Position numbers and translations under genes: made by a program. A stretch of 57,166 bases of DNA. Source: an uncultured Clostridia bacterium. GTDB lineage: Bacteria > Bacillota > Clostridia > TANB77 > CAG-508. The notes below the pieces were generated by a model. It was not told where the DNA came from, did not search any database, and was given only the letters and a program-made list of their open reading frames with translations. Position 1 is the first letter of the stretch; the number at the start of each line of letters is the position of its first letter. Positions 1 through 8,823 of the stretch are shown in pieces. Where the stretch lies: the NCBI GenBank assembly GCA_944389745.1, contig CALXNM010000009.1, positions 1-57,166 on the forward strand, read 5' to 3'.

Positions 1-2
1 TA

Positions 3-311
3 AGAAAAACTATCGAAATTGATAATAATTTATATGAAAAATTAAAGGAATTATCAGAAAATGAAATAAGCGCATCGGTTAATCAGCTAATTAATGCATG
101 TATAGAGAATTTAATTAAAACTAAAAATATTAAAATGTATATTAAACCTAAAGGAGAAATTTCTATTAAGCATAGTTTATTAATAAGAGAATCATTTGTA
201 AAAGGATTAGAAGAACTTAAAGATAAATATGATATTTCAATTTGCAAGCTTGTTAATATGTCTATTTATAATGCATTAAATGAATATTATGCTAATAAAG
301 ATAAGCGATAA
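3..311 (+). CDS. Ribbon-helix-helix-like DNA-binding protein, partial at the window edge
   Basis: The frame is open from base 3 to a TAA at 309-311, so the true start lies left of the window. The 102 visible residues contain two similar halves. Each has a short strand followed by two helices, with KTIEIDNNLYEKLKELS in the first and SLLIRESFVKGLEELKDKY in the second, the layout of a tandem ribbon-helix-helix (RHH) protein. It is clearly paralogous to the 110-residue protein at 1238-1570 (KTVNIDDSIYMKIKELSEE). Such proteins usually act as small repressors of mobile-element genes. That role is inferred; only the fold-like pattern and the paralogy are seen. A terminator follows at once. Confidence 0.6.
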   Translation, partial: RKTIEIDNNLYEKLKELSENEISASVNQLINACIENLIKTKNIKMYIKPKGEISIKHSLLIRESFVKGLEELKDKYDISICKLVNMSIYNALNEYYANKDKR

Positions 312-341
312 GCTTATCTCTATTATAAAAGGTTTTTTTAT

Positions 342-379
342 GTTTCCTTATATTATATGAGTAAGGAAACTATTTTTTT
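342..379 (+). terminator. Rho-independent terminator after the first RHH gene
   Basis: A 9-bp perfect stem, GTTTCCTTA at 342-350 and TAAGGAAAC at 362-370, is followed on the plus strand by TATTTTTTT. It separates the plus-strand RHH gene from the convergent minus-strand gene, whose stop codon lies inside the T tract. Confidence 0.75.
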
Positions 380-639
380 GCATCCAAACATATACCTTTG
401 CCAAGTCCTAGAAAATACATCATACATATTTCATACTCATAAGATTTATGAAATAAATGATCATAATCTGCGAATAATTTTCTATATTTTTCTGGAATTT
501 TTTCGATTTTATCATTTAATATTGTAATACTTTTGTTGATACTTTTAAAATCTTCTAAATCAAAAAGCTTATCACGATGTTCATCTAATATTGCATTAGT
601 ATATTCAAGGTCGGTTTTATCAATAAATGTTTCTCTCAT
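370..639 (-). CDS. Small hypothetical protein (89 aa)
   Basis: This 89-residue, mostly helical, charged protein is not recognised with confidence. It has no signal peptide or membrane segment. The C-terminal part (KYRKLFADYDHLFHKSYEYE then CMMYFLGLGKG) resembles in layout the small DUF6809-like proteins of clostridial mobile elements, but that is only an impression. It starts 2 nt after the stop of the SpoVT-C-like gene on the same strand, and its Shine-Dalgarno (AAGGAG) lies inside that gene, so the two are very probably co-transcribed and translationally coupled. Its stop codon lies within the terminator of the convergent gene. Confidence 0.6.
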   Translation of the reverse strand: MRETFIDKTDLEYTNAILDEHRDKLFDLEDFKSINKSITILNDKIEKIPEKYRKLFADYDHLFHKSYEYEICMMYFLGLGKGICLDAKK

Positions 640-641
640 AA

Positions 642-1064
642 CTAATTATTCTCCTTATTTAAAATTTCATTTGTAAATTTTACTAAGCTTTTGGCAGACT
701 TTGCAGAGCTAAGTATATAATCACCATTAATGCGAAAGAAGATAATTAAACCTAAGAGGTTATTATCGTTAAAGAGAGGGAATATCATTTGAGATGAATA
801 ATTATTAGTGTCATTTCTGAAAATCTTTAGGCATTGATAATTAAAAATACATAGTAATTCACTTTTATCAATATTATATGACTTCCAACTTTTGATTAAA
901 TCTAAAATTTCTTGACTTAGGTTACTACCCGCTGTTATGTAAGAGTAATCCTTATTTAATAGTTCCACTAACTGAATGTTTTTTAAATCAGTAATTACTA
1001 TATTAGAATTACATACTTCTTTAGAATTTATGATATAGTTTTTAAGTTTCTCGGTGATATGCAT
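642..1064 (-). CDS. SpoVT C-terminal-like (GAF-type) regulatory protein without the AbrB domain
   Basis: The 140 residues read like the GAF-like C-terminal domain of the sporulation regulator SpoVT. A central segment with ITAGSNLSQEILDLIKSW precedes QMIFPLFNDNNLLGLIIFFR and a C-terminal helix with AKSLVKFTNEIL. The N-terminal AbrB swapped-hairpin DNA-binding domain of true SpoVT (about 180 aa) is absent, so this protein could sense a ligand or bind a partner but probably does not bind DNA alone. A strong AAAGGAGG sits 6 nt before the ATG. It is divergent from the RHH gene at 1238 and heads a two-gene operon with the 89-aa protein. Its link to sporulation is inferred from the domain only. Confidence 0.6.
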   Translation of the reverse strand: MHITEKLKNYIINSKEVCNSNIVITDLKNIQLVELLNKDYSYITAGSNLSQEILDLIKSWKSYNIDKSELLCIFNYQCLKIFRNDTNNYSSQMIFPLFNDNNLLGLIIFFRINGDYILSSAKSAKSLVKFTNEILNKENN

Positions 1065-1086
1065 AGAATCCTCCTTTCTTAAGATA

Positions 1087-1213
1087 ATAAATATTGAAAT
1101 TTTAAAATTTCAACAAGTATTATACAATTTATTCTTTAATAAGTCTAGCACAAAATAGTTGTAAAGTACAATAAATATTGCAAGTATTAATACGCAAATA
1201 AAAATTGTATAAT
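1087..1213. promoter_or_regulatory. Divergent promoter and operator region with repeated elements
   Basis: This intergenic segment separates the divergent SpoVT-C-like and RHH genes. AAATTGTATAAT occurs once on each strand (plus 1202-1213, minus about 1120-1131), giving a TATAAT-type -10 in each direction. ATAAATATTG is repeated at 1087-1096 and 1171-1180, followed by CAAGTATTATAC at 1114-1125 and CAAGTATTAATAC at 1181-1193. Repeated sites of this kind would suit binding by the neighbouring RHH protein and autoregulation, which is an inference. No well-spaced consensus -35 was found. Confidence 0.5.
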
Positions 1214-1237
1214 TTATTAATGTTTTGGAGGAAAATA

Positions 1238-1570
1238 ATGAAGATTAGAGATAAATTATACAAATACAATAATCCTATAATAACAAAAACAGTAAATATA
1301 GATGATAGCATTTATATGAAAATTAAAGAATTGTCTGAGGAAGTCTTTGATGCTACAATAAGTGAGATAATGAATGTGGCAATTGAAGAATATATTGAAA
1401 GAAATAATCCAAGTTTTTATGGGAAAAGTGAGGGAGAGACAGTGACTTATAGGGCAATTAGATTAAGAAAAGATAATATAAAAAAATTAAATGATTATTG
1501 TAGAAAAACAGGAATATCCTTCACAAGGTTAGTGAATGGAGCTCTGAAAGAGTTTATAGATAATCAATAA
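1238..1570 (+). CDS. Tandem ribbon-helix-helix-like regulator (110 aa)
   Basis: Two RHH-like halves are visible: NIDDSIYMKIKELSEEVFD at about residues 20-40 and RAIRLRKDNIKKLNDYCRKT at about residues 68-90, each a strand plus two helices. It is a paralogue of the truncated gene at the left edge. The ATG at 1238 was chosen because GGAGG lies 6 nt upstream; the longer frame from 1205 has no such site. It probably represses the divergent operon or itself. A terminator follows. Family-level confidence is moderate because RHH folds are short and diverge quickly. Confidence 0.65.
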   Translation: MKIRDKLYKYNNPIITKTVNIDDSIYMKIKELSEEVFDATISEIMNVAIEEYIERNNPSFYGKSEGETVTYRAIRLRKDNIKKLNDYCRKTGISFTRLVNGALKEFIDNQ

Positions 1571-1589
1571 ACATGAGATTATAAAATAA

Positions 1590-1619
1590 AAAGAATAGAC
1601 TTTTTCTATTCTTTTTTTG
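1590..1619 (+). terminator. Rho-independent terminator after the RHH gene
   Basis: The stem AGAATAG (1592-1598) with CTATTCT (1606-1612) is followed directly by a run of seven T. It insulates the RHH gene from the rhs promoter. Confidence 0.75.
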
Positions 1620-1675
1620 TTTGTTATGAGTTTTAAAAAAGAAAATTTTATATTATTAGAATATATGGATTAATA

Positions 1676-1704
1676 TTGACATTATATAAATAAAACTATA
1701 TAAT
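1676..1704 (+). promoter_or_regulatory. Consensus vegetative promoter of the rhs toxin gene
   Basis: TTGACA at 1676-1681 and TATAAT at 1699-1704 are separated by exactly 17 nt, a perfect sigma-A consensus promoter about 64 nt before the rhs ATG. It implies strong vegetative transcription unless repressed. Confidence 0.8.
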
Positions 1705-1767
1705 CTAATTGTCAAAAAAAGTCATAATATGTATAGGCATCCAAAATAAAATTTAGGGGGTAGTTTT

Positions 1768-4700
1768 ATGAAAAAGGATGGTATGAGTAAAAAAAATTTA
1801 TGGCAGAAGACCATTGCGTTACTGTGTGTAATTGTGATGGTCTTTTATTTTTTGCCAATGAATGTTTTTGCGCTGTCTATAAGAGAAAATATAGAAGCAC
1901 AAAACAATTTAGGAACCAATGAGGAAACAATTTCGCAAAATATGGAAGCAATTGATGTTTCAAAAGAATTTAAGAACAAAAAGATTTTGAAAGAGGATGT
2001 AAATGCGAGAAAATCAAATGAAAAACACTATATATTAGAGGATGGAACAAATGTTGCAGCTATATTTTCATCAAACATACACTATAAAGAAGACGGAAAA
2101 TATGTAGATGTAGATAATACCTTAGAAGAAAAGAAAGACACAAAAGAAACTTTTAAATTGCCAGAAGAAACTTTGAAAAAAGAGAGTAATTTGACAGCTA
2201 ATAATAACATTTTAAAGAATGCAAAAGATACAATAATGCAGGCAGTAGAAGATAATGTAGAAACAAAAGTATATGAAAATAAGCAAAATTCTTTTAAAAC
2301 AAAATTTAGCAATAAAACAAAGAATTTTCAAATAGGAAGCTTGACAAGTGAAGGAAATACTATAACTTGGAGATTAAAAAATTCAGATTATGCAAGGGTA
2401 AGCATAAATAATCCAAAAGAAAATACTAAAATAATACCAAATGAAACAACAGTGAATGATATTTCAGTAAATCAAATTTCTTCTAATATCAAATACGATG
2501 AAATATTGCCAAATGTTGATATAAGTTATGTACTAGCTCCAGAGCATATTAAAGAGAATATAGTTTTAAACAATAAAGAAAGTATAAACAATAAATTAGT
2601 CTTTGAATATGAAACTGATGGGTTAAAAATGAAATTGCAAGATAATAATGATATTATAGTATTTGATAAAGATGAAAAAGACATAAAATTCACTATAAAA
2701 GCGCCATTTATGTATGACGGTAAATTAGAATTTACAGATAAAATTGATGTTAAATTAGAACAAGAAGATGAAAAATATATTATAACAATAGATCCAGATA
2801 AAGAATGGTTAAATGATGAAGAAAGAGTATTCCCAGTAGTAATAGACCCTACAATTCAAACATCTTTATATGTACAAAATATAAATGATACTTTTATATA
2901 TAAAGGTGATACAAACAATACAACTAGACACGAAGCTCATATTTTGAGAGTGGGTAATGGATCGGGAAATGGTAAGTCTACAAGATCTTTAATTAAATTT
3001 TCTTTACCAGCTTTAAAGAGTGGAGATCAAATAATAGCAGCAGAATTAAATATATGTAATTATCCAGATACTGACGAATGGACGCCTCCAACGGATGAAA
3101 GAGTGTTAGCAGTTCATAAAATGACAGGTAGCTGGACAGCTTCAAAAGCAAACTGGTCTAATACATCTACAATATATGATAAAAACGTGGCGGATTTTGT
3201 AAAATATAAGTATAGCAAAAGTGAATCAATTAAGGATTATAAATTTGATATAACTAATATTGTAAAAGATTGGTATACAAATGGCAAAAATTATGGAGTG
3301 ATGATTAAAGAATATAAAGAAAAAAGTATTAATACTGGAAGCGATGCATATTTTTTCTCCGCAGATGTAAATGTAGATTATACAAATTGTAGGCCTCAAA
3401 TTCTTATGGCATATAGAAATCAAACAGGCATAGAAGATTACTTGAGTTATCACACGCAATCTATTGGAAGAGCTGGGGATGTTTATACTAATGATTATAA
3501 TGGAAATTTAACATTAATACATGAAGATGCTAAAACACCGGGTGATAGATTACCAGTTACAATAAGACATGTATATAATACAAATGAAAAAGATACAGAT
3601 ATTGGTTATGGTAAAGGTTTTAGATTAAATTTATCTCAAACGCTTGAAGCTACAAAGATAGGTGGTAATGAATATTTAAAGTATATTGATGAGGATGCAA
3701 CGGCACATTATTTACTAAAAGACACAAGTACACAAGTCTATAAAGACGAGGATGGTCTGGGCTTGACGGCAGAGAAAAGTGGAAATAATGTTGTTATGAA
3801 AGATAAAAGCGGAAATAAAATTACTTTTGCAAAATATGCAAGCGGAAATAAGTGGCATCTAAAAGAAATTGTAGATACAAACAAGAACAAAATTACTTTA
3901 ACGTTAACAACTAGTGGTAGTAAGTATTTAATTTCAAAAGTTACTGATGGTGCAGGTGATAGTATATCAATTTCATATTCATCTGGTAAGCTAAATAAAA
4001 TTACTGATAAAGCTTCAAAAACTTTGACATATACATATAACACAACAGGTAATTTGAGTAATATAACTTATTCAGATGGGAAAAAAGCATCATATACATA
4101 TGGTAGTAAAAATGAATTAAAAAGTGTAAAAAATATAGATGGAGGCTACATTAATTATGCATATTATCCGGGTAGTGTTTATAGAGTAAAAAGTATTACG
4201 GAATATGGAACTAATGGAACAAAAGGTAATTCGCTAACAATTACTTATGGAGACAATTTGACTAAATTTGTAGATAATAAGGGTTATGCAAACAATTATA
4301 CTTTTGATAACTATGGGCATTGTATTACAATTGCTGACTTTGGAAAAGATAAAGAAAATATTGATAAGGCTTATGGAAAGAAATATTTATATGGAACAGA
4401 AGGTAATACGAATAATAAATTAACATTAGAAAGTAAATTAGTTTCTGTTAAAGAAATAGGTAATAATCTTATAAAAAATCCAAATTTTGATAGTGGTGAA
4501 ACAAGCTGGGTAAGAAATAACCTGGCTACTGCAGATAAAGTCGTTTCATCCGATGGAAATAAAATGATAAAAATAACTGGAGATCCCAATACTCCTAAAA
4601 ATTTTAGGCAAACAGTCAAAGTCACTGGTAAAAAAGGTGACATCTTTACACTTTATGGTTGGGCTAAGTCATTAGGAATACCAAATGAAGTAGAAGAAAA

Positions 4701-7700
4701 AGATGTAAGTTCTAGACACAAATCAGCAAGGATTTCAATACATATTTTTAAAACAGATGGAAGTGTTCAATATGAAAATGCTATGATAGTTAATGGAACT
4801 GAGGGATGGCAGTTTATTTCAAAGCAAATTGTAGCCAATGGAGATTATAATGAAATTAGAGTATATTTAATGTTTAATAGAAATGCCAATACAATTTATT
4901 ATGATAATATTGGATTGTTTAAAGAAGAGTTTGGAGAAAGTTATCAGTATGATAAGAATGGAAATATATCTAGTTCTCAGGATTTAGCCAAAGAAAATTC
5001 GACTTTTAAATTCTCAGGAAACAATAATTTATTAGAAAATATAAATCCAAAAGGTGGAAGTTTTAGATATGAATATGATTATAACAATAAAAATAGACTA
5101 TTAAATGCAAGCGATACACAAGGAAGAGATTATTCGTTCGAATATGATAATTATGGTAATACAAAATCAATTAAAACTAAAGAGGGTAAAAAATCTGATT
5201 TGATAGAAGATGGAAAAACATATTTTATTCAATCGGCATATAGCAATAAATATTTTGATATTAAAGATGAATCTACAAAAGATGATGCTACATTACAACA
5301 ATGGAGCTTAGATTTAGACAATTTAAATCAGCAGTACACATTAAATAAAGTTGATGAGGAATATTTTAAAATTGTTCCAAATCATGTTAAAGATAAAGCT
5401 CTGTGTTATGATGCATCAAACGGAAATAACGTTATTCAAAAAAATTATAAAGATGAGGATAAATTTAAATGGAAAGTTATTGAGAATAATGATGGTAGTT
5501 ATAGATTAGAAAATAAAGAAAAACCAGACTATGTTATATCTTTAAAAAATAATTCAACGTCAAATTCTGTGACTTTTATACTTGAAAAGTGGAATGGAAA
5601 GTTAAGTCAAAGTGTTTACTTATATAATAATTCTAAAAAAGATGAAATTGCTGATAGAGACATACTTGAAAGTGGAGAAGTTTACTATATAAAATCTAAA
5701 AATAGTAATTTATATCTTGAAATAGAAAGTGGCGACGAATATGCGATGCTACAACAAAAGGAGTTTAAAGAAAATGATAAAAAACAATTATGGAGAATAG
5801 TACGAGAATATGATAACGTTTATAAAATAATTTCATTAGGAACTACAAATGGAAAAGCTTTATATCCTAAGGGAGAAGTAAATCAGCAAGAACAACTTGT
5901 TGGAGTAAAAACATATAAAAATTCAACACCTCAAAAGTGGGCTATTACGAAAAATGAGAATGGTACATATAGTATTGCAACAATGATGGAAGGAGATACT
6001 AGATATTTAAGAGCAAAAGGTAATAGTAAAAATTCTGGTGTGAGAATTGTTATGAATACTTCTGGAGATCAATATTATCTTGAAAAAGCAAATATGGTAG
6101 TAGATATTGATAATAACGATACCTATACAATAAAAAATAAAAACAGTAATCTATATATTAGTTATAATGGAAATTCAATTTCACAGCAAAAGAAAAACAC
6201 AGAGAATATTCAAAACTGGATATTACAAAAAGAAGATAGAGGATATTATAGTAATAGAAATGAAAATGATAAAAATAAAGTACTTAGTGTTAAAAGTGAT
6301 AATACAATACAATTAATAAGTTCAACAGGGGCAGATACTGAAAAATTTGAGATTGTTCCTACTGGAAATGGAACATATACGATTAGACCTAAAGGCAATA
6401 AAGGAAATAATTGCCTTACAATTAAAGATGCTTCTAAAGAAGAAGGAGCAAGTGTTATTAATAGTAGTGTAACAGAAAAAAATGAACAATACTTCTATAT
6501 AAATAAGGTAAAGGAAAATGGTGATGATAAGTATATAGAAACTAAAGCGTCTTATAACGATAATGGAAATTATATGACAAAAATAGAAGATCAATTAGGA
6601 AATAATGTTACTTACGAATATGATGAGTCTAATGGATTAGTTAAGAAGGTGACTGATGCTGAAGGTAATGAAATTACTTATGAATATGATGGTTTGGGAA
6701 ATCTTATAAATATTAGTGCAGATAATGGTAATAATACACATTCAAACACATATACTTATGAAAATGATTTATTAACTGGTATACAACATAATGGAACTAA
6801 TTATCATATATCGTATGATGAATATGGAAATCAAAAAAATGTAAAAGTGGAAGATGCAAATTTAATAACTAATACATATGAAAGTAATAATGGAAATTTA
6901 ATTAAAAGTACATATGGAAATAGTCAAACTGTTAATTATACTTATGATAGGTTCGATAGAATAACTTCTAAAGAATATAGTAATGGAAAGTATACATTTT
7001 CTTATGATGGTAGAGGTAATTTAAAAAATATTGTTGATGAAATTAATAACAATACAACAACTTATACTTATGACTTGGCGGAACGACTAACCAAAGAAGA
7101 AAACACAAATGGTTATCAAGCTGAGTATGAATATGATAAAAACAGTAATATATCAAAAATTAATGACAAACTAAATAATGATTCAAAGATAACAATTTAT
7201 AATTATGATTTAAACAATTATTTAAATAGTATAGATTTATATAATGGAGCAAATATTATAAATCATTATGACAAGCTTCAAAGAATATCACAAAAGGAAA
7301 TTAAGACTAATAATGGTTCATATTATATTAATTATGAATATATAGATATAAAAGATTCAAATAAAACAACCACTCAAATTAAAAGCATTTCTAATAGTAA
7401 AGGTGATAAGATTAATTATACATATGATAAAAATGGGAATATAAAAACTATAAGTAATGATTCTAATATATTACAAGAGTATTATTATGATAACTTAAAT
7501 CAATTGATAAGAGAAGATAATAAAGAGCAAAATAAAACTATAACATATAGTTATGATGAAGGAGGAAATTTAACTACTAAAAAAGAGTACCAGTATACTA
7601 ATGAAGATATTAAAGCAGATCCAACTAAAACAATAAATTATACATATAGCAACGAAAATTGGAATGACCAATTAACGAAATATGATGGAAAAGTGCTTAC

Positions 7701-8814
7701 TTATGATGAAATTGGAAATTTATTAACATATAATGATAATACATATACTTGGCAAAATGGAAGAGAATTATCAGGGATAAATAACAGTAGAACAGGCAGT
7801 ACAATTTCATATAAATATAATAGTGATGGAATAAGAACTTATAAAAACGTAAATGGAGTTGAAACGTACTATTATTTAAGAGGAGACAAAGTAATATACG
7901 AAAAAACAAATGATAATATTATATATTATATGTATGATGAGAATGATGAATTAATTGGTTTGACATACAATAACTCTACTTATTACTACAAAAAGAATTT
8001 ACAAGGTGATATAATTGGAATACTAGACGAAAATTTGAATGATGTGGTAAAATATTCATATGACAGTTGGGGTAAAGTATTAAATGTTCTAGATGCAAAT
8101 GGAAATGAAATTACTGATTCAAACCATATTGGAAATATAAATCCATATAGATATAAAGGTTATAGATATGATAATGAAACCGGTCTATACTACTTACAAA
8201 GTAGGTACTATAATCCTGAATTTGGAAGATTTATAAATGCTGATGCGTTGTTGAGTACTGGGGATACCGTTTTATCTCATAATATGTATATGTATTGTAA
8301 TAATAATCCTATTAATATGGAAGACGGTTCTGGTGAATTCGCTCTATCCGCGATATTTGGGGGAACAGCTATCGCTGCCCTAGCTAAAGCTGTAGCTGCT
8401 ACTGTTGCAACTTTCGCTGGATTAGCTGCGGCCGATAAAGTAGCAACAGAAGTGAAAAAGAGTACAAAAAAGGAAAAGAAAAATAATACTGTTTACCGAT
8501 TAAGAAATAAAACAACAAAGAAGGTAGAATATGTTGGAAGAACGGTCAATATAACTGCTCGAAAGAATTACCACAAGACAACAAAACCGAATCATGAGTT
8601 TGAAGTAATTGCAACAAATCTGACAAGAAAAGAAGCAAGAGGGTTAGAACAAATTTATATTATTGAATATAGTACGAAAAATTATTTAAACAAAATAAAT
8701 GGAATAAGTCCGAAAAACAAAAAACTAGAGTTGTATATGGAAGCAGGAAGGACTGTTGCGAAAGCGTTGGGAAATATTGTTTCTGACGAAGCTCTATATT
8801 GGACCGGAAATTAG
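1768..8814 (+). CDS. Secreted Rhs/YD-repeat polymorphic toxin with C-terminal GIY-YIG-like nuclease domain
   Basis: This 2348-residue protein is built like WapA-type toxins. Residues 1-36 are a Sec signal peptide (LLCVIVMVFYFLP, then FALS). A DNRLRE-like cell-surface domain covers about 360-530. YD repeats (repeated YxYDxxGN units) fill about 610-900 and 1580-2130. They are interrupted by a jelly-roll carbohydrate-binding-like segment at about 900-1050 (LIKNPNFDSGETSW) and by tandem ricin-type beta-trefoil-like units at about 1150-1580. The Rhs core motif YYLQSRYYNPEFGRF ends near 2155. After an Ala-rich linker the tip shows VYRL, VEYVGRT, an Arg and EARGLEQIYI, matching the GIY-YIG nuclease pattern. 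GGGGG lies before the ATG. It would cleave DNA in neighbouring cells, and the downstream genes would protect the producer. Confidence 0.85.
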   Translation: MKKDGMSKKNLWQKTIALLCVIVMVFYFLPMNVFALSIRENIEAQNNLGTNEETISQNMEAIDVSKEFKNKKILKEDVNARKSNEKHYILEDGTNVAAIFSSNIHYKEDGKYVDVDNTLEEKKDTKETFKLPEETLKKESNLTANNNILKNAKDTIMQAVEDNVETKVYENKQNSFKTKFSNKTKNFQIGSLTSEGNTITWRLKNSDYARVSINNPKENTKIIPNETTVNDISVNQISSNIKYDEILPNVDISYVLAPEHIKENIVLNNKESINNKLVFEYETDGLKMKLQDNNDIIVFDKDEKDIKFTIKAPFMYDGKLEFTDKIDVKLEQEDEKYIITIDPDKEWLNDEERVFPVVIDPTIQTSLYVQNINDTFIYKGDTNNTTRHEAHILRVGNGSGNGKSTRSLIKFSLPALKSGDQIIAAELNICNYPDTDEWTPPTDERVLAVHKMTGSWTASKANWSNTSTIYDKNVADFVKYKYSKSESIKDYKFDITNIVKDWYTNGKNYGVMIKEYKEKSINTGSDAYFFSADVNVDYTNCRPQILMAYRNQTGIEDYLSYHTQSIGRAGDVYTNDYNGNLTLIHEDAKTPGDRLPVTIRHVYNTNEKDTDIGYGKGFRLNLSQTLEATKIGGNEYLKYIDEDATAHYLLKDTSTQVYKDEDGLGLTAEKSGNNVVMKDKSGNKITFAKYASGNKWHLKEIVDTNKNKITLTLTTSGSKYLISKVTDGAGDSISISYSSGKLNKITDKASKTLTYTYNTTGNLSNITYSDGKKASYTYGSKNELKSVKNIDGGYINYAYYPGSVYRVKSITEYGTNGTKGNSLTITYGDNLTKFVDNKGYANNYTFDNYGHCITIADFGKDKENIDKAYGKKYLYGTEGNTNNKLTLESKLVSVKEIGNNLIKNPNFDSGETSWVRNNLATADKVVSSDGNKMIKITGDPNTPKNFRQTVKVTGKKGDIFTLYGWAKSLGIPNEVEEKDVSSRHKSARISIHIFKTDGSVQYENAMIVNGTEGWQFISKQIVANGDYNEIRVYLMFNRNANTIYYDNIGLFKEEFGESYQYDKNGNISSSQDLAKENSTFKFSGNNNLLENINPKGGSFRYEYDYNNKNRLLNASDTQGRDYSFEYDNYGNTKSIKTKEGKKSDLIEDGKTYFIQSAYSNKYFDIKDESTKDDATLQQWSLDLDNLNQQYTLNKVDEEYFKIVPNHVKDKALCYDASNGNNVIQKNYKDEDKFKWKVIENNDGSYRLENKEKPDYVISLKNNSTSNSVTFILEKWNGKLSQSVYLYNNSKKDEIADRDILESGEVYYIKSKNSNLYLEIESGDEYAMLQQKEFKENDKKQLWRIVREYDNVYKIISLGTTNGKALYPKGEVNQQEQLVGVKTYKNSTPQKWAITKNENGTYSIATMMEGDTRYLRAKGNSKNSGVRIVMNTSGDQYYLEKANMVVDIDNNDTYTIKNKNSNLYISYNGNSISQQKKNTENIQNWILQKEDRGYYSNRNENDKNKVLSVKSDNTIQLISSTGADTEKFEIVPTGNGTYTIRPKGNKGNNCLTIKDASKEEGASVINSSVTEKNEQYFYINKVKENGDDKYIETKASYNDNGNYMTKIEDQLGNNVTYEYDESNGLVKKVTDAEGNEITYEYDGLGNLINISADNGNNTHSNTYTYENDLLTGIQHNGTNYHISYDEYGNQKNVKVEDANLITNTYESNNGNLIKSTYGNSQTVNYTYDRFDRITSKEYSNGKYTFSYDGRGNLKNIVDEINNNTTTYTYDLAERLTKEENTNGYQAEYEYDKNSNISKINDKLNNDSKITIYNYDLNNYLNSIDLYNGANIINHYDKLQRISQKEIKTNNGSYYINYEYIDIKDSNKTTTQIKSISNSKGDKINYTYDKNGNIKTISNDSNILQEYYYDNLNQLIREDNKEQNKTITYSYDEGGNLTTKKEYQYTNEDIKADPTKTINYTYSNENWNDQLTKYDGKVLTYDEIGNLLTYNDNTYTWQNGRELSGINNSRTGSTISYKYNSDGIRTYKNVNGVETYYYLRGDKVIYEKTNDNIIYYMYDENDELIGLTYNNSTYYYKKNLQGDIIGILDENLNDVVKYSYDSWGKVLNVLDANGNEITDSNHIGNINPYRYKGYRYDNETGLYYLQSRYYNPEFGRFINADALLSTGDTVLSHNMYMYCNNNPINMEDGSGEFALSAIFGGTAIAALAKAVAATVATFAGLAAADKVATEVKKSTKKEKKNNTVYRLRNKTTKKVEYVGRTVNITARKNYHKTTKPNHEFEVIATNLTRKEARGLEQIYIIEYSTKNYLNKINGISPKNKKLELYMEAGRTVAKALGNIVSDEALYWTGN

Positions 8815-8823
8815 GAGGAAAGT

